Source: Pseudomonadota bacterium (GTDB taxonomy: Bacteria > Pseudomonadota > Gammaproteobacteria > Steroidobacterales > Steroidobacteraceae). Taken from it: a stretch of 64,000 bases of DNA. The stretch lies in assembly GCA_018241425.1 (NCBI GenBank), contig JAFEDU010000001.1, positions 682,001 to 746,000 on the forward strand, written 5' to 3'. A program made the position numbers and the translations under genes. Below the pieces are notes generated by a model that worked only from the letters and a program-made list of their open reading frames with translations, was not told where the DNA came from and searched no databases. This document shows, piece by piece, positions 57,881-64,000 of the stretch (positions within the stretch are counted from its first letter, which is position 1; each line of letters starts with the position of its first letter).

Positions 57881-58645
57881 GTGCTCCTGAGCGCTGCCGG
57901 CTGCGCCCTGGCGCTGCTCCTGTGGTGGGGCGGCACGCGCCTGATCCTGGAGCTCAACCACGCCCCGCGGCGCCATCACCCCGTGAGCATGCTGGTGGCG
58001 ACCGGCCTCCTGGCCGCCTCCCTCGTCGGCATCGCGCGCCTGCGCGCGGACGTGACCCCGGCCGGGGCGCTCCTCGCCTTCGGCTGTGCCATCGTGGTGT
58101 GGGGATGGCTCGAGATGAGCTTCCTCCTGGGATACATCACCGGTCCCCGGCGCACCGCCTGCCCGGAAGGGTGCGGTGGCTGGGCCCACTTCAGGCACGC
58201 GCTCGAGGCGATCCTGTACCACGAATTCGCCCTGCTCGCGGGCTTGGGGGCGGCGGCGGTGCTGAGCTACCCGGGACCGAACCGGACGGCCCTCTGGGCA
58301 CTCCTTATCTTATGGGGCATGCGGGCGAGCGCTAAGCTCAACCTGTTCCTGGGGGTCCGCAACCCCGGCGCGGGCCTCCTGCCGCCGCGCCTCCAGTACC
58401 TCGCGAGCTTCTTCCGCCAGCGCCCGATGAACGCGCTGTTCCCATTCTCGGTCGCCGGCTGCCTCGCGCTCCTGGGATGGCTCCTGGTTCCGCTGCTCTC
58501 GGCGCGCCTGAGTTCGTTCCAGGTGGTGCAGGGAGCGCTCCTCGTGACCCTGAGCGCCCTCGGGCTCCTGGAGCACGGACTCCTGGTCCTGACCGGCGCG
58601 GCCGCGGCGGATGCGGACCGCGCCCTGCCCCGCGCGACCTCCTGA
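57881..58645 (+). CDS. puhE: PuhE, photosynthetic complex assembly protein (DUF3623)
   Basis: A 254-residue membrane protein with seven or so hydrophobic segments, starting with GTG four bases after the acsF stop. Diagnostic segments are VWGWLEMSFLLGYITGPRRTAC, FRHALEAILYHEFALLAG, WGMRASAKLNLFLGVRN and PPRLQYLASFFRQRPMNALFPFSV. PuhE modulates reaction-centre assembly and bacteriochlorophyll production in Rhodobacter. It is the last gene of the rightward operon in this window; the hemA or cyc genes that often follow are absent. Confidence 0.92.
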   Translation: MLLSAAGCALALLLWWGGTRLILELNHAPRRHHPVSMLVATGLLAASLVGIARLRADVTPAGALLAFGCAIVVWGWLEMSFLLGYITGPRRTACPEGCGGWAHFRHALEAILYHEFALLAGLGAAAVLSYPGPNRTALWALLILWGMRASAKLNLFLGVRNPGAGLLPPRLQYLASFFRQRPMNALFPFSVAGCLALLGWLLVPLLSARLSSFQVVQGALLVTLSALGLLEHGLLVLTGAAAADADRALPRATS

Positions 58646-58668
58646 GGATACTTATTTGATGCCGTCCC

Positions 58669-58706
58669 GCGCGCGCCGGCCCGGGCGCGCGCCCGCGTGC
58701 GCGGGC
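58669..58706. terminator. Overlapping GC hairpins between convergent puhE and pufC
   Basis: GCGCGCGCC (58669-58677) pairs with GGCGCGCGC (58684-58692). GCCCGC (58691-58696) pairs with GCGGGC (58701-58706). The two stems share bases and cannot both form. There is no T-tract, so termination might need Rho. They lie 24 bp after the puhE stop, between convergent operons. Confidence 0.5.
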
Positions 58707-58738
58707 GGGTAGCTGAGGCAGGTTGCGCCGGGGGCGCT

Positions 58739-58843
58739 TCAGCGAAGCGGGCGACCGCGGCGCCACCCCGCGCGCAGCCAGCGGGGCCAGGGGAAGCGCA
58801 GGTCGCCGTGCGGCAAGGGGGCGATGCCCGGGAAGTACGGCAT
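58739..58843 (-). CDS. Possible 34-residue Trp/Arg-rich peptide downstream of pufC
   Basis: Starting with ATG 15 bp after the pufC stop, the frame reads MPYFPGIAPLPHG, then DLRFPWPRWLRAGWRRGRPLR and stop. GAGGAA lies about 12 bases upstream. It is proline-rich then strongly basic with three tryptophans, unlike random high-GC translation. PufX sits at the 3' end of puf operons in Rhodobacter, but this peptide has no resemblance to it. It may be a small core-complex peptide or chance. Confidence 0.3.
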   Translation of the reverse strand: MPYFPGIAPLPHGDLRFPWPRWLRAGWRRGRPLR

Positions 58844-58857
58844 GAGGTTGCGGTTCC

Positions 58858-59904
58858 TCAGTGGCGGCCGGCGAGTTCGGGGTAGTCGGGCAGCATGCTC
58901 ACGCCGTTCAGAGGCTTGTGGACGCCCTGGTGGCAGGTCGCACAGTTGAGCTTCGGCCCGTCGCCGTGCGGCCCGAGACGCTCGGGCGGGAACTTGCCCG
59001 TGAGCGGAGTAAGGTAGGCCTGGTTCAGGTCGCGCACCATGCGGATCCCGTACCACGCCGTCACGCGCTGCGGGGTGCTCTGGTCCCAGTCAAAGAACGA
59101 GCGACTGTTGTGGCAGAAGGTGCAGTTCACGCCCAGCGCCCCGGTGATGTGCATCATGAGGCCGTAGGTCTGCTCCGCATCCTTGATCGAGGCGCCCTTG
59201 TCCGCGTCCGGGCGCAGCGCGCTCCTGTCGATCACGGTGATCGCCTTGGAGCCCCCGAGGTAGGCGGTGAAGGGATCGTTCGGCAGCGCGGCCAGGCGCA
59301 CCGAGGGCGCGGGCTGGTTCTGTCCGGCGAGGTTCCCGGCATAGGGTGATGCGTTCGCAGGTCCCGGGTCGGTGAACCACACGTACTGCGGCACGTTGTG
59401 GCCGCGATGGCAGGAGTAGCAGGTCACGCCCGTGTCGCCGACGTGGGAGTGCCAGTCGGCATTGATGTGGCGGGTCATCTCGAGCATGCGGCGCGCCACC
59501 ACCTTCGTGTACAGCGCGTCGGAGGCGAGGTCGGCGGCCGCGTGGCAGTAGTTGCAGCCCTGCTGCGGGGCGACCCAGGTCGTCATGGTCGCCATGAGGC
59601 GCGCGAACTCGGCGACGGGCACGTCCTTCAGGACCTGCACGTTCTTGAAGGTATCGCCGGCGAGCGGTCCGCCCGGCACATCAGGGGCGCGCGGCAGCGC
59701 CGGCGGGATGGAGTTGTCGGTGGGCGACCCGAGCCGCGGGTCGCTCACCTGCACCATGCCCAGGCCCCGGTAGCCGTTCTGCACCGAGTCCATCGGCGGG
59801 TGCTCGCAGGCGGCGAGGAGCAGCGCGAGCGTCCCCATTGCTGCGGCACGCGCGGCGTGCCGCGCCGGGTTCACGGTCAGCGTCCGAGCAGCCAGCGGGT
59901 TCAT
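58858..59904 (-). CDS. pufC: Reaction-centre tetrahaem cytochrome c subunit
   Basis: A 348-residue periplasmic lipoprotein that re-reduces the special pair. The signal TLALLLAAC places the lipidated cysteine at 33. Four haem-attachment motifs are present: CNYCH (117-121), CYSCH (162-166), CTFCH (261-265) and CATCH (321-325). The MLEMTRHIN and [11 protein letters not shown] helices supply axial ligands. Its ATG overlaps the pufM stop (ATGA), and it ends the puf operon apart from a possible tiny frame. Presence of PufC, and absence of PufX and PufQ, separates this cluster from Rhodobacter. Confidence 0.96.
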   Translation of the reverse strand: MNPLAARTLTVNPARHAARAAAMGTLALLLAACEHPPMDSVQNGYRGLGMVQVSDPRLGSPTDNSIPPALPRAPDVPGGPLAGDTFKNVQVLKDVPVAEFARLMATMTTWVAPQQGCNYCHAAADLASDALYTKVVARRMLEMTRHINADWHSHVGDTGVTCYSCHRGHNVPQYVWFTDPGPANASPYAGNLAGQNQPAPSVRLAALPNDPFTAYLGGSKAITVIDRSALRPDADKGASIKDAEQTYGLMMHITGALGVNCTFCHNSRSFFDWDQSTPQRVTAWYGIRMVRDLNQAYLTPLTGKFPPERLGPHGDGPKLNCATCHQGVHKPLNGVSMLPDYPELAGRH

Positions 59905-60875
59905 GGCGACACTCCCGGCAGGGTGGGTTGCACGACCGGTGGGCCGACGTGCGGGTACATCGGTGCGACGCCGTGCTTGACCGCCCACAGGTACCAGTTG
60001 TCCACCACGGTCCCGGTGAGGAGGATGCCGATCCCACCCACCAGCGGGCACAGCACGGCGAACCACCACGCCCAGCGGTGGATCGACTCCACCGTGGCGT
60101 TGAATCCCATGGTCCAGCGCCAGAACAGCGCCGCGCGCTCCGCGCCCGTCCCGCGGTCGACGATCTGCTCGATCTCGCGGTCGGTGCCGAAGCGGCTGAC
60201 GGCGAGGATGGTCGCCCCGTGCATGGCGAACAGCAGCGTCGAGCCGTACAGGAAGGCGATCGAGAGCATGTGGAACGGGCAGTAGAAGAGGTTCCCGTAG
60301 CGGATCGAGAACGCGGCCGTCCAGTCCAGGTGCGGGAAGATGCCGAACGGCACCGCCTCGCTCCAGTGGCCCATGAGCAGCGGCCGGATGAAGCCGAGCA
60401 CCAGGTACAGCCAGATGGCCGCGGCGAACGCCCACGCCACGTGCGTGCCCATGCCGAGCGCGCGGGCGCGCCGGTACATGCGCACCCACCACAGGATCAC
60501 CGCGCTGGTGAGGAAGAACCCGGCCATCAGCCACCAGCCGCCCTGGTTGAGCGGCGGGATGCTCAGGCCCGTCTCCGGTGCCGGCGGCTCGAGCGCGAGC
60601 CACGGCAGCTGGCGCACGAACTCGATCGGGCTCCAGTTCACCGAGGCCCACATGTTGAGCCCGATGATCTCGAGCGCGATGAACCCGCAGATGAGCGAGG
60701 CGAGCCCCGTGAGCCCGAGGTAGACCGGCCCGATCTGGGCATCGCCCAGCCGGCCGAGCACGTGCAGGAAGCGCATCTTGCCCTGGCGGACGAAGCTGCC
60801 CCCGGTGAGGGGGACGCCGGCGTAGGCCGGGCCACGGATCTGCACGCGCGTAAAGAAGTTATGGTACTCCGCCAC
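59901..60875 (-). CDS. pufM: Reaction-centre M subunit
   Basis: A 324-residue five-helix protein. All cofactor ligands fall at the same numbers as in Rhodobacter sphaeroides: H182 (accessory pigment), H202 (special pair, [12 protein letters not shown]), and H219, E234 and H266 (non-haem iron). [23 protein letters not shown] and [26 protein letters not shown] are classic PufM segments. The C-terminal extension reaches 324 residues, as in species with a bound cytochrome subunit. It overlaps pufC by four bases and lies 93 bp downstream of pufL. Confidence 0.97.
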   Translation of the reverse strand: MAEYHNFFTRVQIRGPAYAGVPLTGGSFVRQGKMRFLHVLGRLGDAQIGPVYLGLTGLASLICGFIALEIIGLNMWASVNWSPIEFVRQLPWLALEPPAPETGLSIPPLNQGGWWLMAGFFLTSAVILWWVRMYRRARALGMGTHVAWAFAAAIWLYLVLGFIRPLLMGHWSEAVPFGIFPHLDWTAAFSIRYGNLFYCPFHMLSIAFLYGSTLLFAMHGATILAVSRFGTDREIEQIVDRGTGAERAALFWRWTMGFNATVESIHRWAWWFAVLCPLVGGIGILLTGTVVDNWYLWAVKHGVAPMYPHVGPPVVQPTLPGVSP

Positions 60876-60968
60876 GACTGATCCCCTAGCGTTTCGAGGC
60901 CGGCGCGGTCGCCGTACCGTTGTTACCGTGAATCCCCTCGCGCGTCATGAGCGGCCTTCCCGCCGGCC

Positions 60969-61796
60969 TCAATGACGCCAAATCGGCAGGTTCAGCCACC
61001 AGCTCCACCACTCCGGCCAGCCGCGCGTCCAGAACGGCCCGCTGATGAGGATGCACACCGCGCTCCAGAAGCCGGCCGACAGGGCGAGGAACAGCCCCAG
61101 GCGATGGATGCCGAGGGTGCCGATCGAGTAGCCGATGGTGTCGCGGAAGTAGGTGTTCTCGTGCTCGGCGGTCTTCACCGGCTCGCCCTTCTTCGGGTTG
61201 GTGGCCGAGAGGATCAGCGAGCCGTGCAGCGCGAGTGCGAAGGTGGTGGTGAAGAAGAACGACACGGCGAGCATGTGCGCCGGGTTGTAGTGAAAGTGCA
61301 GGTACTGGTAGCCGGTGTTGGATACCCAGTCCAGGTGGCTGATGATCCCGTAGGGGAACCCGTGTCCCCAGGCGCCGAGCAGCACCGGCCGGATGACCAC
61401 CAGCGTCACGTAGGCGAGGATCGCGAAGCTGAAGGCGAACGGCACGTGCAGCCCCATGCCGAGCTTGCGGCAGATCTCCACCTCCCGCAGCGCCCAGGAG
61501 ACGAACGCGCCGATGGCGCAGACCGTGACGATCTGCCACAGGCCCCCGGCCTGCAGCGGCGCGAGCGCCAGCCCGTACTTCAGGTCCGGTGGTGCGATGT
61601 TGATGCGCCACAGGTTCCAGGTGTGCCCGAGGGCCGCCCCCCAGGCCAGCATCACCGTCCCCACGACCGCGAAGAACGCCGTGGTCACGCCGAAGAACCC
61701 GACGTAGAACGGGCCGACCCAGAAGTCGAACAGGTTTCCGCCCACGAGCGTTCCGCCCGGGACCCGGTACTTGCGCTCGAAGCTGAGCATTGCCAT
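60969..61796 (-). CDS. pufL: Reaction-centre L subunit
   Basis: A 275-residue five-helix protein. The start [37 protein letters not shown] follows GGAGGAGGGC. Ligands are H154 (accessory pigment), H174 (special pair, in FHYNPAHM), and H191 and H231 (non-haem iron). E213 and S224 for QB proton delivery are also kept. All are one residue later than in Rhodobacter sphaeroides, which fits the extra N-terminal residue. A frame open 14 codons further upstream overlaps the ribosome site, so I do not use it. Confidence 0.97.
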   Translation of the reverse strand: MAMLSFERKYRVPGGTLVGGNLFDFWVGPFYVGFFGVTTAFFAVVGTVMLAWGAALGHTWNLWRINIAPPDLKYGLALAPLQAGGLWQIVTVCAIGAFVSWALREVEICRKLGMGLHVPFAFSFAILAYVTLVVIRPVLLGAWGHGFPYGIISHLDWVSNTGYQYLHFHYNPAHMLAVSFFFTTTFALALHGSLILSATNPKKGEPVKTAEHENTYFRDTIGYSIGTLGIHRLGLFLALSAGFWSAVCILISGPFWTRGWPEWWSWWLNLPIWRH

Positions 61797-61823
61797 CTCT
61801 CGCCCTCCTCCACCGTGAGCCGA

Positions 61824-61855
61824 AGGCGCAGCCGTCATCCGGCCCGGCTGCGCCT
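61824..61855 (-). promoter_or_regulatory. pufA-pufL intercistronic hairpin
   Basis: AGGCGCAGCCG (61824-61834) and CGGCTGCGCCT (61845-61855) form a perfect 11-bp stem with a 10-nt loop, 18 bp downstream of the pufA stop. In Rhodobacter the equivalent hairpin protects the pufBA part of the message from 3' decay and so raises LH1 over reaction-centre synthesis. The same role here is inferred from position. Confidence 0.8.
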
Positions 61856-61872
61856 AGCCCCAAACGACCTCG

Positions 61873-62064
61873 CTACTGGGTCGGCGCCTGGGCCGCCGCC
61901 GGTGTCGAAGCCGATGCCATGGCCGCCGGGTGCGGCCCTTCCAGCCAATTGAACCGGCTGGTGCTGAGCAGGATGAAATGAATCACCACCGCCAGCACGA
62001 ACAGGAACGTGAACAGCCCGATCAGCGCCCGGCGCGGATCGAACAACAGCCAGAGTCTCCACAT
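61873..62064 (-). CDS. pufA: Light-harvesting 1 alpha polypeptide
   Basis: A 63-residue single-helix antenna protein. The N-terminal [18 protein letters not shown] has the conserved W...F-D-P-R motif. The bacteriochlorophyll ligand is H29 ([10 protein letters not shown]), and W40 in FNWLEG is placed for hydrogen bonding to the pigment. The C-terminal tail is Ala/Pro/Ser-rich. It starts 15 bp after pufB. Confidence 0.96.
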   Translation of the reverse strand: MWRLWLLFDPRRALIGLFTFLFVLAVVIHFILLSTSRFNWLEGPHPAAMASASTPAAAQAPTQ

Positions 62065-62079
62065 GGTCGATCCCCCTGT

Positions 62080-62277
62080 TTATGCCAAGTAGTAGGCGCT
62101 GAGTGCGCCGACGGCGTCGCGCATCGACGTGTAACCGTGCGGCCCCGGCAACCAGGGACGCCACTGCCACACGAGAATGTGAGCGACGATCGCGATCAGC
62201 AGGAAAACAATGAAGCTCGCCATGAAGATACGGTGAAACTCCTTCGCCTCCTGCTCAGTCAAGCCCGATAAAGACAT
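62080..62277 (-). CDS. pufB: Light-harvesting 1 beta polypeptide
   Basis: A 65-residue antenna protein: [19 protein letters not shown], then the membrane helix with H33 ([17 protein letters not shown]) as bacteriochlorophyll ligand and tryptophans at 37 and 39. The C-terminal extension ([21 protein letters not shown]) is longer than in Rhodobacter. A near-perfect GGAGGTGAGG ribosome site precedes the ATG, as expected for a highly expressed protein. Confidence 0.96.
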   Translation of the reverse strand: MSLSGLTEQEAKEFHRIFMASFIVFLLIAIVAHILVWQWRPWLPGPHGYTSMRDAVGALSAYYLA

Positions 62278-62312
62278 ACCTCACCTCCAAAGGCCTTGCG
62301 GCCGTTCCCGCA

Positions 62313-62333
62313 CAAAACCCGGCGCGGCCGGGG
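62313..62333 (-). terminator. Terminator-like hairpin between bchZ and pufB
   Basis: On the minus strand CCCGGC-CGC-GCCGGG is followed directly by TTTT (the complement of 62314-62317), a short rho-independent-type structure. It would attenuate read-through from bchYZ or protect the 5' end of processed puf mRNA. Confidence 0.55.
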
Positions 62334-62337
62334 CTTC

Positions 62338-62359
62338 GTACGGCACTTGCATGCCGTAC
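62338..62359 (-). promoter_or_regulatory. Perfect hairpin after bchZ
   Basis: GTACGGCA (62338-62345) and TGCCGTAC (62352-62359) form a perfect 8-bp stem with a 6-nt loop, 12 bp after the bchZ stop and directly ahead of the terminator-like hairpin. It may mark an mRNA processing or stability site between bchZ and puf. Confidence 0.55.
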
Positions 62360-62371
62360 CCAACATCAACC

Positions 62372-63829
62372 TCACGCGGCGCGCCCCGAGGCCAGCGCCT
62401 CGCGCGCCTGCTGCAGCCGTGCCACGCTCACGCGCGCCTCGCCCGCCGCGCGCGCCTCGCGCTCGGCGCGGTCGCGCAGCTGCTTGGCCGCGGAGATCCG
62501 GATCAGCACCGGCTGGGTCTCCAGGTACTCATCGAGCTGGCGCTGCGCCTCCGGGTCCCAGGGCGTCGCCGGCAGGCGCGTGACGCGCGCCGGGGTAGCC
62601 TCCACGCGGTCGAGCTCGGTGCCGAGCGGCAGGATGTGGAACAGCGCATCGAACAGCGCGTTGCACACTTCCTGCACCAGGAAAGTCGCCCCGGCGTAGC
62701 CCATGAAGGGGGTGCCGGTGTGGCGGCGCACGATCGCCCCCGGGAAGGAAGCCGGGATGAAGACGCCGCGGCCCCCGCACTCGGCGAGGTACATGCGCTC
62801 GTTGTAGCTGCCGAACAGCACGAGCGGCGTGCGCTCGCGCACCGCGCGCTGCACGGCGGCATTGTCGGGCTTGACGCCGGCGCGGCGCGCGAAGCTGAAG
62901 TTGCACGCAAGCCCGAGCTCGTCCTCGAGGAAGTGGCGGATGCCGCGCGCGTGCGTCTCGTTCGCGACGATGCCGAAGGTCGCGGTGCCGAAGAAATCCT
63001 GGGTGACCGAGCGCCACAGGTCCCACAGGGGCTTGACGGTCGTGTGCTTCTCGCGCGCGATGAAGGGCTCCGGGTCAAGGCCGAGGAGCTCCCCGAGCGC
63101 GCGCAGGAAGGCGGTGGTGCTGTGCAGCCCGATGGGGGCCTGCAGGTAGGGCCGGTCGAGCGTCTCGCACAGGAGCCGCCCGAACTCGCGGTACATGCAG
63201 ACGTTGACCTCCGCGTCCGCGAGGCGCGGGATGTCCGCGAGGTGACTGCCGAGCGGGAAGGTCAGGTTGATTTCAGCCCCGATCCCCTCGATCAGGCGCC
63301 GCACCTCGGCGAGGTCCGACCAGCTGTTGAAGTAGCCGTAGGCCGGCCCGATGATGTTGACGCGGGGCTTGGCGCCGGCGGCGCGCGGCTTCAGGGCTGG
63401 CACGCGCTTGGGTCCGTACTCGGTCCACAGCCAGTTCATGGCGCGGTTGGCGCTCTGCCACTGGTCCTCGTCGATGGTACGCGGCAGGAAGCGCTTGATG
63501 TTGGTGCCCTCGGGGGTCACCCCGCCGCCGATCATCTCGGCGATCGAGCCGGTGACCACAACGCTCGGCAGCCCGGGGTCGAGGCTCTGGTGCGCGCGGC
63601 GCATGGCCCCCTCGGTGCCGTGCTGCCCGAGCTCTTCCTCGCCCAGGCCGGTCACCACGATCGGCAGTTCGTGCGGCGGCAGCGCGTCGGTGTAGTGCAG
63701 CACGGAGGTGACCGGCAGGTTCTCGCACCCGACCGGTCCGTCGATGATCACCTGCAGGCCCTTGATGGCGGTGAACACGTACACCGCGCCCCAGTAGCCG
63801 CCCGCACGATCGTGGTCGATGACCAGCAT
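62372..63829 (-). CDS. bchZ: Chlorophyllide a reductase subunit Z
   Basis: A 485-residue NifK-like subunit of chlorophyllide a reductase, which reduces ring B with BchY and the BchX donor. Features include [45 protein letters not shown] with the cluster cysteine C35, [48 protein letters not shown] and [16 protein letters not shown]. Its ATG overlaps the bchY stop. Transcription continues towards pufB across two hairpins. Confidence 0.96.
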   Translation of the reverse strand: MLVIDHDRAGGYWGAVYVFTAIKGLQVIIDGPVGCENLPVTSVLHYTDALPPHELPIVVTGLGEEELGQHGTEGAMRRAHQSLDPGLPSVVVTGSIAEMIGGGVTPEGTNIKRFLPRTIDEDQWQSANRAMNWLWTEYGPKRVPALKPRAAGAKPRVNIIGPAYGYFNSWSDLAEVRRLIEGIGAEINLTFPLGSHLADIPRLADAEVNVCMYREFGRLLCETLDRPYLQAPIGLHSTTAFLRALGELLGLDPEPFIAREKHTTVKPLWDLWRSVTQDFFGTATFGIVANETHARGIRHFLEDELGLACNFSFARRAGVKPDNAAVQRAVRERTPLVLFGSYNERMYLAECGGRGVFIPASFPGAIVRRHTGTPFMGYAGATFLVQEVCNALFDALFHILPLGTELDRVEATPARVTRLPATPWDPEAQRQLDEYLETQPVLIRISAAKQLRDRAEREARAAGEARVSVARLQQAREALASGRAA

Positions 63830-64000
63830 CAGACCATCTCCTCGGCCCTGCGCGCCTTCGCGACCTTCGCCAGCTGCGCCTGGTAGCGCTCGCGGAACTC
63901 CGGGCGCGGCACCGGGGTGTCGGTCCAGATGCCGCTCGTGTCCTTCTTTCCCACGCCGCCGAAGAAGTCCTGCATCGCGGCGAAGCGCGCCTTGTTGCCG
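63829..64000 (-). CDS. bchY: Chlorophyllide a reductase subunit Y, C-terminal end (partial)
   Basis: Only the last 56 codons are inside the window: [39 protein letters not shown] and [12 protein letters not shown], then TGA. This matches the C-terminus of BchY. The stop overlaps the bchZ start (TGATG), so the two subunits are coupled. The gene continues past the right edge. Confidence 0.88.
   Translation of the reverse strand, partial: GNKARFAAMQDFFGGVGKKDTSGIWTDTPVPRPEFRERYQAQLAKVAKARRAEEMV

Noticed and set aside
59905..60651. N-terminal extension of pufC through pufM
   Set aside because: The added 249 codons are out of frame with PufM and lack motifs. The ATG overlapping the pufM stop starts a proper lipoprotein signal.

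Overview
The window is GC-rich chromosomal DNA from a phototrophic proteobacterium. The right-hand 26 kb is a photosynthesis gene cluster (PGC) for a type-2 reaction centre with bacteriochlorophyll a: pufBALMC, puhABC/E, bchFNBHLM, bchG, bchP, bchZ, partial bchY, and the regulators ppsR and aerR. The only ring-cyclase gene visible is the oxygen-dependent acsF, which suggests an aerobic or facultative anoxygenic phototroph. The tetrahaem lipoprotein PufC, a GlyGly-CTERM-type surface protein and the gene order suggest a gamma- or betaproteobacterium; this placement is inference.

Layout. 0-10.2 kb: mixed metabolic genes (aldehyde dehydrogenase, PhyH-type dioxygenase, orphan polyamine-binding protein, cytochrome P460, hydrolase, MDR oxidoreductase) and two toxin-antitoxin pairs, VapBC and HigBA. 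10.5-20 kb: PRC-barrel protein, Tat-exported PhoD phosphatase, EamA transporter, alpha/beta hydrolases, RNase T2, an orphan Phd antitoxin and a decayed phoD fragment. 20-25.9 kb: DUF2130 protein, a nucleotidyltransferase-fold gene behind three copies of a 12-bp operator-like repeat, a tyrosine recombinase and a DUF885 protein. 26-37.5 kb: large exported proteins (two Gly-rich lipoproteins with beta-propeller character, an ELWxxDGT-repeat protein, a DUF3857/transglutaminase/TPR protein) and a short stretch with decayed integrase and RNase T2 copies.

37.5-64 kb is the PGC. Its regulatory centre lies between aerR (minus) and bchF (plus), where outward-facing TTGACA elements flank TGTCAA half-sites. 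To the left on the minus strand are aerR, ppsR, bchG, bch2, bchP, tspO and two unknown small membrane proteins; from bchG to tspO each junction is overlapping or a few bases. To the right on the plus strand is bchF-N-B-H-L-M-lhaA-puhA-puhB-puhC-acsF-puhE, again mostly with overlapping stops and starts. From the far right on the minus strand comes bchY-bchZ-pufB-pufA-pufL-pufM-pufC, which converges on puhE at a junction with GC-rich hairpins. Together these genes make Mg-protoporphyrin (BchH), methylate and cyclise it (BchM, AcsF), reduce rings D (BchLNB) and B (BchYZ), hydrate the vinyl group (BchF), attach and reduce the tail (BchG, BchP), and build the LH1-reaction centre (PufBALM, PufC, PuhA, and assembly factors PuhB, PuhC, PuhE, LhaA). 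No crt, bchC, bchX, bchD or bchI gene lies inside the window; bchX and bchC are probably just past the right edge.

The accessory half shows signs of past mobility: a recombinase, several toxin-antitoxin genes, a short palindromic element repeated beside two of those loci, and broken relatives of three genes that are intact elsewhere in the window.
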